Source: JBGSKY01 sp041740995
Lineage (GTDB): Bacteria; Planctomycetota; Planctomycetia; Pirellulales; Pirellulaceae
Reading direction: 5' to 3'
DNA: 35,643 nucleotides
Assembly (NCBI GenBank): GCA_041740995.1
Contig: JBGSKY010000250.1
Coordinates: 1-35,643, forward strand
Shown: in pieces, positions 1-5,961 of the stretch
How positions within the stretch are numbered: the stretch's first letter is position 1
How the letters are laid out: each line of letters begins with the position of its first letter
Translations under genes and position numbers: made by a program
Notes under the pieces: generated by a model
Databases searched by the model: none
What the model saw: only the letters and a program-made list of their open reading frames with translations
What the model was told of the DNA's origin: nothing

Positions 1-692
1 AGATATTCCGCTTGAGAGATGAACGATTCTTCCTCGGCATATTCTGTTGCAACCTGCTCGGCGGTCTCGATTGCTGCCGCCGCCCGAACGGTTCCGCGTC
101 GGCTAGAATTCTTGCTCGCGGTTCCTTTAATGGGCGACAAACGCAGCGGCAAATCTTCCAGTGCGCTCGGTGGTTGTTTGAATTCGATCCGCTCCGGAAC
201 CAACTCGCTCTCAATCGACTTGGGCGGCAATTGGAAGTCTAGCTCGTTGTCGTCGAACGGCTGATCGAGTGATTTAGGCGTCGACGGTTTCGGCGGACTG
301 GCTGGAGGACCTTCCTTTGGACTGGCTCTCAAATCAGGCGCCGGCGTTGCTCGTCGCTCCGCGTTTGCAGCGGGTGGCGGCGCGTACAAAGGCTCAGCGA
401 GCGAACCGCGAGCTGATTGGCTATTTGGAACCGGTAACAAACGCGTTTGTTTTTGGTCAAGCTGAGCACGAAGTCGTTCGTTGTCACGTTGCAGCAACAT
501 GACTTCGTTCTCTAATGACTGATATGCTGAATCATAATCCCAGATGCGATCCTCGAGCATTCGGTTTTCGGAATTCAAATGTTCGACGTAAATTTCGTTA
601 TACGCCGATTGACGGCAACCGCTGGCAAGCGCTAACGACGCCAGCCAGAAGGCAGCGATTATCGTTAGTCGGTTTATCGCCTGAATGGGCAT
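1..692 (-). CDS. Partial lipoprotein with coiled coil and proline-rich region
   Basis: An open frame of 230 codons runs from an ATG at 690-692 leftwards off the window edge, so the C-terminus is missing. Residues 1-25 form a signal peptide (hydrophobic stretch IIAAFWLASLALASG) ending in a cysteine at residue 26, a lipobox-like site, so the product is probably lipid-anchored. Residues about 38-85 are rich in Glu, Leu, Arg and Gln with heptad-like spacing (for example ENEVMLLQRDNERLRAQL), typical of a coiled coil. From about residue 86 it becomes Pro/Ala/Ser-rich and low complexity. I do not recognise a named family; envelope-attached coiled-coil lipoproteins are common in planctomycetes. The plus-strand frames across this region are shadows of this gene. 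Coding is well supported; function is unknown. Confidence 0.75.
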   Translation of the reverse strand, partial: MPIQAINRLTIIAAFWLASLALASGCRQSAYNEIYVEHLNSENRMLEDRIWDYDSAYQSLENEVMLLQRDNERLRAQLDQKQTRLLPVPNSQSARGSLAEPLYAPPPAANAERRATPAPDLRASPKEGPPASPPKPSTPKSLDQPFDDNELDFQLPPKSIESELVPERIEFKQPPSALEDLPLRLSPIKGTASKNSSRRGTVRAAAAIETAEQVATEYAEEESFISQAEY

Positions 693-954
693 TTGGATAG
701 CAATAGAACCTGCTGTAACACGTCTGAACCCCGAACCCAGCGGCCGGTGATTTTTTCAAATTCTGAAAAATTCAGCTAAAGATAAGCCGATACCCAATTT
801 CGAACGGTCAAGTCAAGCCAACTCGAAGGCAGATCCGAAAATGAAACTGAGCTCAATCGAAATGAACGACAAGTCCGTCGCTCAGCGATAAAACAAGTTG
901 TCGAACAAACAATTGGGGAATCGCTGGGTCGGCGAAATCCTCTTGCGCAATCAA

Positions 955-1730
955 TCAAGTTAACCCGAATTTAAAAACCCCGACCTTATGAGATTTCGCG
1001 AATTGATGCGGAGTCATTTCCACGTGTTTTCGAAAATGCTTGGTAAAACTGCTCTGGTCATAAAATCCTAACTCGCTTGAAATGGCGAGCAACGAAATCT
1101 TACTCTCGCGAATACGGTCACATGCCGCTCGAATTCGTAACTTTATCCAATAGGTTTGCGGACTGAAACCGAACAGTTTGGTGAACGTCCGTTGAAAGTT
1201 CCTGGGCGACATTTTGCTGCAAGCGGCCAAAAACGTTACGCCAGGAAAACACTCAAGCTGATTGCTGATCAGCAGACGTGCGGTTTCGAGTTGGCCACGC
1301 TGGGGATCGTTGGTTTCATGGATGCTTGCCAATTGAAACGTGCCCATTATCCCAATGACCTCGCCAGTACGACTTTTGATAGGATATTTGCAGGTGCGAT
1401 ACCAATTGGGCAGCCCAACGTGGTCGAGGCAGACTTCGATCACCGGCGGCAAGGGCTCACCGGTGCGATAGATCTCGGCATCGTCGGCGATATACTTCTC
1501 AGCCAGCGGGCCTGGAGTCAGATCAAAATCGGTCTTGCCCAACATCTCCGATTCGTCGCTCAGACCATGATTGTGCGGGAGGTTTGAACTGCAGAACAAA
1601 GTCTGACCGGCACGGTTTTTTGCAAAAAATAGACTCCCGGCAGCCCATCCCTTGCGCGGTAGAAATGGCTTTCCGGGCCAATATTCGCCAGGAATTCGTC
1701 GCGCTTTTTTGCCCAATCTTTTCGACTCAT
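955..1730 (-). pseudogene. PAS-AraC family transcriptional regulator, frameshifted
   Basis: The C-terminal 100 residues are a clear AraC-type double helix-turn-helix (from FLAACSKMSPRNFQRTFTKLFGFSPQ to QSSFTKHFRKHVEMTPHQF). Before it lies a PAS-like sensor (SDESEMLGKTDFDLTPGPLAEKYIADDAEIY). The start of the PAS domain is in another frame: MSRKDWAKKRDEFL...DGLPGVYF from ATG 1728-1730 (or TTG 1766). The two frames join if one T is added to the T6 run (minus strand) at 1624-1629, giving LPGVYFFAKNRAGQ, the usual PAS opening. That point lies in the palindrome TTTTTTGCAAAAAA (1616-1629). The gene is divergent from the sugar operon starting at 1835, which it would be expected to regulate. It is a pseudogene, a sequencing error or a slippage site; the sequence alone cannot decide. 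Confidence 0.75.
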
Positions 1731-1797
1731 GGCGGAAACGTACCAAAAAATGGCAGGATCATCCAAGACATTTTGATAATCTTCGTCAAATTTAAAG

Positions 1798-1813
1798 GCG
1801 TAAGATTTTACGC
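1798..1813. promoter_or_regulatory. Inverted repeat GCGTAA-4-TTACGC in the divergent promoter region
   Basis: A perfect 6-bp inverted repeat with a 4-bp spacer lies 21 bp upstream of the decarboxylase ATG at 1835, between it and the divergent AraC-type regulator. It could be an operator for the operon. No footprint or second copy supports this. A Shine-Dalgarno GGAG (1824-1827) sits between it and the start codon. Confidence 0.3.
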
Positions 1814-1834
1814 ATCCACCACTGGAGTGATCCG

Positions 1835-2521
1835 ATGAAACCTATAGTCCAAATCTCGCTTGACTTGACCAACATCACTGAAGCGATCGAAACGGCGCAT
1901 TTGGCTCTTCGAGCTGGTGTCGATTGGCTCGAAGCGGGCACGCCGCTAATCTTGGCGGAAGGGCTGCATGGCGTTCGCGCATTGCGGTCGGAGTTCCCGG
2001 GTGTGCCGATCGTTGCCGACTTCAAAACGATGGACGGCGGATATCTCGAAGCCGAGATGATGGCCGGTGCTGGGGCGACGCATGTTGTCGTGATGGCACG
2101 GGCACATGAAGAAACCGTTCGCTGCGTCGTCAAAGCCGGTCGTGACTTTGGCGTCAAAGTCATGGGCGACAACATGATCTCACCCAATATGATTGACGGT
2201 GCGAAGTGGCTCGAAGATCTTGGCTGCGACTACGTCATTCATCACATCGGCTACGACGAACGACGTGGCATCGCGGCCCGTGGTCAGCGGATGCCAAGCC
2301 CGCTCGACCAGCTCCGCGAAGTCTGCCAAGCCGTGAAGGTTCCTGTCCAGGCCGTCGGTGGTCTCTCGATTGAACAAGCGATTCAGTGTCCGTCGTATGG
2401 AGCACCGCTCGTTGTACTCGGCGCACCGCTGACCATCGACGCCGACTCGTTCAAAACCGCCGACGGCGACCTCGAGTCATCACTACGAATGATCTGCGAT
2501 GCAATCCACCAACAATCTTAG
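1835..2521 (+). CDS. 3-keto-L-gulonate-6-phosphate decarboxylase / 3-hexulose-6-phosphate synthase-like protein
   Basis: This 228-residue single-domain TIM barrel belongs to the orotidine-5'-phosphate decarboxylase superfamily. The key motif D-x-K-x-x-D is present as DFKTMDGG (Asp62, Lys64, Asp67), the metal and catalytic set of the KGPDC/HPS branch. The C-terminal phosphate-binding segments VQAVGGLS and PLVVLGAPLT also fit. Family members decarboxylate 3-keto-gulonate-6-P or join formaldehyde to ribulose-5-P; which applies here cannot be told from sequence. It is the first gene of a cluster with an alcohol dehydrogenase and a sugar phosphate isomerase, which favours sugar-acid or polyol breakdown. 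The start is supported by GGAG 7 bp upstream. The TAG stop (2519-2521) overlaps the left end of palindromic element A. Confidence 0.85.
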   Translation: MKPIVQISLDLTNITEAIETAHLALRAGVDWLEAGTPLILAEGLHGVRALRSEFPGVPIVADFKTMDGGYLEAEMMAGAGATHVVVMARAHEETVRCVVKAGRDFGVKVMGDNMISPNMIDGAKWLEDLGCDYVIHHIGYDERRGIAARGQRMPSPLDQLREVCQAVKVPVQAVGGLSIEQAIQCPSYGAPLVVLGAPLTIDADSFKTADGDLESSLRMICDAIHQQS

Positions 2522-2598
2522 GTAGGCACATTAGGGGTAGGAAAATGAATTCTGAATGGTTCACCTATCCCATTTTCTTACCCCTAATTTTCCTACCT
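2520..2598. repeat. AGGTAGG palindromic element, copy A
   Basis: Two 28-bp arms (2520-2547 and 2571-2598) form an inverted repeat starting AGGTAGG and ending CCTACCT, around a 23-bp loop. The arms match at all but three positions. Each arm holds two direct copies of a GGTAGGAAAAT-like 11-mer separated by TAGG. The element fills nearly the whole gap between the decarboxylase and dehydrogenase genes: the upstream stop codon overlaps its left edge and the downstream ATG lies 12 bp past its right edge. It would form a long hairpin in the operon mRNA. I see no target-site duplication. Confidence 0.85.
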
Positions 2599-2613
2599 GA
2601 AAGTCGAGCATGA
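2545..2613 (+). CDS. Mini-ORF inside element A, overlapping the dehydrogenase start
   Basis: A 22-codon frame starts at the ATG inside the left arm (preceded by GGGGTAGGAAA, Shine-Dalgarno-like). It reads through the loop and right arm (MNSEWFTYPIFLPLIFLP...) and stops at TGA 2611-2613, overlapping the dehydrogenase ATG (2610-2612) as ATGA. That layout is typical of translational coupling. There is no evidence that the peptide itself has a function; it may act as a leader that delivers ribosomes to the next gene. A similar frame occurs in copy D. Confidence 0.3.
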   Translation: MNSEWFTYPIFLPLIFLPESRA

Positions 2614-3635
2614 AATCAGCTGCTGTTGTTAATTTCGCCCCCGAAAAAGGCTCCGTCGAAATCCGTGAAATCGAGCGTCCGTCGATCGGTCCCGATGATG
2701 TTTTGCTAGAAGTCGCCAACGTCGGCGTTTGTGGCAGCGACTTGCACCAATGGACCGCCGATCACTCTTGGCCGGTCAACTATCCGGTCGTGCTCGGTCA
2801 CGAGTTCGGTGGCGTGATCGCGGAACTCGGTGCGAACGTAGACGGATGGAAAGAAGGCGACCGAGTCGTCAGCGAAACCGCCGCGATCATCGATCCCACG
2901 AATCCGATGTCACGTCGCGGACTCTACAACCTCGACCCGACTCGCAAAGGTTTTGGCTACGGCGTCAACGGTGCAATGACCAAGTATGTAAAAGTGCCGT
3001 CTCGAATTTTACATGCGGTACCAGATGCGTTGCCGTTTGAACACGCGTGCCTGACGGAACCGTGCTGCGTCGCTTACAACGCAGTCGTCAAAAACGCGCG
3101 GATCGAACCGGGCGACCGAATCGTTGTGCTGGGTCCAGGCACGATCGGGATCTTGTGCGCCGCAATGGCTCGGCTTTGCGGAGCCGAAGTCGCTTTGGTG
3201 GGACTCGAATCTGACAAGCATCGCCTGGAGATCGCCAAGCAATACGGCTGCGAAGTGATCATCGGTGACGCCAAGCCTTGGGCACTTCAGCGTGATGGAC
3301 TCGGTTGCGATGGCGTGATCGACGCAGCGGGCGCGAGCATAACGCTTAAGATTGCGATCGACATTGTTCGCCCGGCAGGCTGGATATCAAAGGTCGGCTG
3401 GGGACGTGATCCGCTCGGCTTCAGTCTCGATCCGATGGTGCAAAAGAACGTCACGCTGCAAGGCAGCTTCAGCCACAACTGGCCGATCTGGGAACGCGTC
3501 ATCGCGCTGCTCGCCAGCGGTCAACTTCACGTCGCGCCGATCATCGGCGGCGTGTGGCCGATCACGGATTGGCACGAAGCGTTTGAGAGGATGCACAAGG
3601 GTGAAGTCGTGAAATCCGTGTTGAAGCCGGTGTGA
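2610..3635 (+). CDS. Zinc-dependent medium-chain alcohol/polyol dehydrogenase
   Basis: This 341-residue MDR-family protein has an N-terminal GroES-like catalytic domain (to about residue 150) followed by a Rossmann domain with VVLGPGTIGIL. Catalytic zinc ligands fit Cys41 (GVCGSDLH) and His64-Glu65 (GHEFGG). The usual four-cysteine structural zinc loop is absent: the corresponding segment around SETAAIIDPTNPMSRRG contains no cysteine. Relatives oxidise polyols, L-threonine or sugar alcohols with NAD(P); the substrate is unknown here. It is co-oriented with the decarboxylase and isomerase genes, suggesting it makes or uses a keto-sugar intermediate in the same pathway. Its ATG overlaps the stop of the mini-ORF in element A, and its TGA lies 5 bp before half-element B. 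Confidence 0.88.
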   Translation: MKSAAVVNFAPEKGSVEIREIERPSIGPDDVLLEVANVGVCGSDLHQWTADHSWPVNYPVVLGHEFGGVIAELGANVDGWKEGDRVVSETAAIIDPTNPMSRRGLYNLDPTRKGFGYGVNGAMTKYVKVPSRILHAVPDALPFEHACLTEPCCVAYNAVVKNARIEPGDRIVVLGPGTIGILCAAMARLCGAEVALVGLESDKHRLEIAKQYGCEVIIGDAKPWALQRDGLGCDGVIDAAGASITLKIAIDIVRPAGWISKVGWGRDPLGFSLDPMVQKNVTLQGSFSHNWPIWERVIALLASGQLHVAPIIGGVWPITDWHEAFERMHKGEVVKSVLKPV

Positions 3636-3640
3636 AGTCA

Positions 3641-3670
3641 AGGTAGGAAAATTAGGGGGGAGGAAAACTG
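3641..3670 (+). repeat. AGGTAGG element, half copy B (left arm only)
   Basis: A single left arm begins AGGTAGGAAAATTAGG and continues GGGGAGGAAAACTG. No right arm follows immediately; instead an ORF starts 2 bp later at 3673. The GGGGGGAGGAAAA part is a strong Shine-Dalgarno at good spacing to that ATG. The matching right-hand terminus is at 4506-4533, on the far side of the ORF. Confidence 0.8.
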
Positions 3671-3672
3671 AA

Positions 3673-4461
3673 ATGCCGGTTGTCTGTGAAATTCAATTTA
3701 AGTCATTGGATACGGGTCAGTTTGCAACACTGGATTACGCGGTCATGGCACATGCTTTTGCAACACACCGCGATCTCGGCAGTTTGGCGGACGAAGGCGT
3801 TTATCAATCGGACTTTGCTTTACGTCTTACCGACGTTGGGTTCCGTGTTAAACGAGAAGTCAAGGTAGAAATATCTTATGATTCGTTTGTGAAAGAGTAT
3901 TTCCTGGACTTGGTGGTCAATGAGATGGCGGTTTACGAATTAAAGACAGTTGCAAAACTGCTCACTACGCATCGTGCGCAACTTGTGAACTATCTTCTCA
4001 TGCTTGATTTGTCACGTGGCAAAATAGTCAACTTTCGCCCAATGTCCGTTGAGAGCGAGTTCGTCAATGCACCGCTGTCAGGCGCGGACCGCAGAAGTTT
4101 TGCAATCGATACAAGCAAATGGTCAGGCCCAGGGAAACTGATTCGCCTCACAAAAGCATTGCTCGATGATTGGGGAACTGGCTTAGAGCTTCCGTTATAT
4201 CAACAGGCGCTCATCCACCTGCTTGGCGGCGAAGATGCTGCGACCAAAATGCTTCCCATGAAGCGAGACAGCAAGCAGATCGGCAATCAACGCTTCCAAC
4301 TCGTCGATGAAGACTCCGCTTTTCGACTCACAGCCTTTCAAACTTCACCAAGCGGTTACGCATCCCAAATCTCACGACTTTTAAACCGAAGTCCTTTGAA
4401 CGCCATCCACTGGATCCAGCTCGCCTCTCACCAAGTAACCTGCACTACAATCAAGAAATAG
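3673..4461 (+). CDS. GxxExxY-type / PDDEXK_3 nuclease-fold protein
   Basis: The first 130 residues match the PDDEXK_3 pattern: DEGVYQSDFALRLTDVGFRVKREVKVE, then a core with YFLDLVV...YELKTVAKL and HRAQLVNYLLMLDL...IVNFRP. The Asp in FLDLVV and the E-x-K of YELK are the expected metal-binding residues, followed by a conserved Gln (AQLVNY). The C-terminal 130 residues (from about SKWSG) resemble the long variant of this family and end in an LNAIHWIQLASHQVTCTTI strand, so the ORF looks complete. Its biochemical role is not established in the literature I know. It interrupts a sugar operon, its Shine-Dalgarno is supplied by half-element B, and its TAG stop overlaps element C. The first half is a good family match; activity is inferred only. 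Confidence 0.75.
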   Translation: MPVVCEIQFKSLDTGQFATLDYAVMAHAFATHRDLGSLADEGVYQSDFALRLTDVGFRVKREVKVEISYDSFVKEYFLDLVVNEMAVYELKTVAKLLTTHRAQLVNYLLMLDLSRGKIVNFRPMSVESEFVNAPLSGADRRSFAIDTSKWSGPGKLIRLTKALLDDWGTGLELPLYQQALIHLLGGEDAATKMLPMKRDSKQIGNQRFQLVDEDSAFRLTAFQTSPSGYASQISRLLNRSPLNAIHWIQLASHQVTCTTIKK

Positions 4462-4533
4462 GTAGGAAAATTAGGGGGAGGAATATTAATAATCCAGCCC
4501 CTAGAAATTTTACTACCCCTAATCTTCCTACCT
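4460..4533. repeat. AGGTAGG palindromic element, copy C
   Basis: The left arm (4460-4487) begins AGGTAGGAAAATTAGG and the right arm (4506-4533) ends CTTCCTACCT, around an 18-bp loop. The arms pair along most of their length. The element starts at the stop codon of the PDDEXK ORF and ends 9 bp before sequence that, in the downstream frame, reads as isomerase N-terminus. Unlike copies A and D, its left arm has GGAGGAATATTAAT in place of GGAAAATG, so no ATG is created. Confidence 0.82.
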
Positions 4534-4583
4534 TCCCATCCGACATCACCCTGCCAAAACTCGCCGCCTTTCCCAAAGCCTAC

Positions 4584-5435
4584 ATGAATGCCCTCTGCAA
4601 AGACGGCACGATGTCTGTGTCCGATTGGATCCAACTCGCCTCCACGCTCCATGTTCAAGGACTCGAGTGGTACGCAGGTTTCCTAGAGATGGCAGACCGA
4701 TCCAATTGGCTTCGCTTCAAAACCGAGGTCGAAGACATCGGCATGGTGATCCCCATGATGTGTTGCTCGCCCGAATTCACTCATTCCGACGCCGCATTTC
4801 GCGATAAGGAAATCGCAAAGCAAAAGAACTGGATCGACATGACGCACGTTCTCGGCGGCAGTTATTGCCGAGTGCTCAGCGGTCAACGCCGCCCTGAACT
4901 TTCGATCGACGAGGGCGTGAAGCTCGCGTCGGAGTCGATTCAAGCCTGTTTGTTATACGCGCAAGAACGCGGCATCACTCTGATCATCGAGAATCACTAC
5001 AAGGATGACTTTTGGGAGTACCCCGAATTCGCTCAGAAAGCTGACGTGTTCTGCCAGCTTGTCGAATCGATAAACCACCCGAACTTTGGCGTCAACTATG
5101 ACCCCAGCAACACGTATCTCGCTGGCGAAGACCCGGTCGAATTGCTGAAGCGAGTTTCGCACCGCGTCGTCACGATGCACGCGAGTGATCGGTACTTGAA
5201 AGAAGGCACAATCGAAGACTTGCGCCGAGAAGAAGGCGGTGCGACCGGATACGCCAAACGGCTCAGCCACGGCGAGATCGGCAAAGGGCTGAACGACTAC
5301 GACGCGATCTTTACCGAGCTAATGCGAGTCGGGTTCGATGGCTGGATCAGTATTGAAGACGGTGTGGATGGCATGGATCAACTGGCTCGCAGTGTTGAGT
5401 TCCTGAAACGTAAGATTGCTCAATATTGGAATTAA
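4584..5435 (+). CDS. Sugar phosphate isomerase/epimerase (AP endonuclease family 2 TIM barrel)
   Basis: This 283-residue xylose-isomerase-like barrel has the usual metal-ligand segments in order: IIENHY (Glu), VNYDPSN (Asp), VVTMHASD (His) and WISIEDG (Glu). Such enzymes isomerise or epimerise sugars or sugar acids, which fits the decarboxylase and dehydrogenase upstream. ATG 4584-4586 is the first usable start, but the same frame upstream (4542-4583) reads DITLPKLAAFPKAYM, which looks like native N-terminus. The frame stays open through element C with no ATG, GTG or TTG. The original start therefore seems to have been removed when element C arrived. Translation may now begin internally at 4584 or at a non-canonical codon after GGGGGAGG at 4474-4481. 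Confidence 0.85.
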   Translation: MNALCKDGTMSVSDWIQLASTLHVQGLEWYAGFLEMADRSNWLRFKTEVEDIGMVIPMMCCSPEFTHSDAAFRDKEIAKQKNWIDMTHVLGGSYCRVLSGQRRPELSIDEGVKLASESIQACLLYAQERGITLIIENHYKDDFWEYPEFAQKADVFCQLVESINHPNFGVNYDPSNTYLAGEDPVELLKRVSHRVVTMHASDRYLKEGTIEDLRREEGGATGYAKRLSHGEIGKGLNDYDAIFTELMRVGFDGWISIEDGVDGMDQLARSVEFLKRKIAQYWN

Positions 5436-5471
5436 GCCGCGGAAATTTGGCATGAAGATGGAGGCAAGAAG

Positions 5472-5705
5472 ATGAAACACAGAATGCGTACTCGCCGAGC
5501 ATTGTTGAAAAATGTTCACTGTTTGGCTTTGGTTTGTTTAAGTTCCGTTGCACATGCGCAGAGCGATGTCGTCGTTGTTGGTGCGACTCCTGCGGGCGTG
5601 ATGGCGTCCGTTGCGGCGGCCCGTGCTGGCGCGGCAATCGAGTTGAAGAATGTTACGGTTAAACAAGACGACAAGAAGGTAGGAATATTAGGGGTAGGAA
5701 AATGA
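5472..5705 (+). pseudogene. Truncated FAD-dependent oxidoreductase
   Basis: A good Shine-Dalgarno (GGAGG, 5460-5464) precedes ATG 5472. The product has a signal peptide (LALVCLSSVAHAQ) and then SDVVVVGATPAGVMASVAAARAGA, the dinucleotide-binding start of planctomycete FAD-dependent oxidoreductases. Homology stops after about 45 residues. The next stretch, AIELKNVTVKQDDKK, resembles the end of a DUF1080-type domain rather than the oxidoreductase, so a deletion may have fused two genes. The frame then runs into element D and stops at a TGA inside its left arm. Intact family members are several hundred residues long, so this is a remnant. Confidence 0.7.
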
Positions 5706-5749
5706 ATAAATTCAGACTTGAGATTTTCCTACCCTCAATCTTCCTACCT
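5677..5749. repeat. AGGTAGG palindromic element, copy D
   Basis: The left arm (5677-5704) begins AGGTAGGAATATTAGG and continues GGTAGGAAAATG; the right arm (5722-5749) ends TTCCTACCT. The loop is 17 bp. The arms are inverse copies with about five mismatches. It lies in the truncated oxidoreductase tail and provides its in-frame stop. Confidence 0.83.
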
Positions 5750-5881
5750 ATAAACCGCGCTGTCGTCGCACTTCTTGTCGTGACAACATGTTTCTGTACC
5801 GATCTACGAGCCGACGACACTTTGCAAATCAGCAATCAGCTCGTCTCGCGACATGCCCGTACAGGCTGGGACATTGGCTAG
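5702..5881 (+). pseudogene. Short ORF starting in element D with signal-peptide remnant
   Basis: The ATG at 5702-5704 lies at the end of element D's left arm, preceded by GGGGTAGGAAA. The 59-codon frame crosses the loop and right arm (IFLPSIFLP) and continues into RAVVALLVVTTCFC...LRADD, which looks like the hydrophobic core and cleavage region of a signal peptide. It then stops after about 30 more residues. The likely reading is that the element sits at the 5' end of a former secreted-protein gene, most of which has been deleted. Whether the short product is made is unknown. Confidence 0.45.
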
Positions 5882-5961
5882 AATAGGGTTGATCTCTACT
5901 TTGTCCACGCAAGGACACGATTGACTTGCTGGCAACTCCATCATCAGTTGGATGAAATTCT

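Larger units (their letters stand above)
3641..4533 (+). mobile_element. Putative ORF-bearing mobile unit bounded by AGGTAGG termini
   Basis: The segment from half-element B to the right arm of element C starts AGGTAGGAAAATTAGG and ends with the inverse (CTAATCTTCCTACCT), so it has inverted terminal repeats of about 28 bp around a PDDEXK_3-type ORF. It separates the dehydrogenase from the isomerase gene in what otherwise reads as one operon. By eye the ORF is more A+T-rich than its neighbours. Copies A and D have the same termini with only a short loop between, as expected for non-autonomous derivatives. That this unit moves is inference; no target duplication and no known transposase is visible. 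Confidence 0.5.

Noticed and set aside
776..958. Small minus-strand frame overlapping the stop of the AraC-type gene (TGA/ATG overlap)
   Set aside because: The product is Ser/Arg/Cys-rich with no domain or signal, and no good ribosome site was seen; probably chance.
4400..4650. WIQLAS shared by the end of the PDDEXK ORF and the start of the isomerase, suggesting a target duplication
   Set aside because: An AIxWI-type strand near the C-terminus is expected for the long GxxExxY variant, and the DWIxLA segment is expected in the isomerase, so the match of about 20 bp is probably coincidence.
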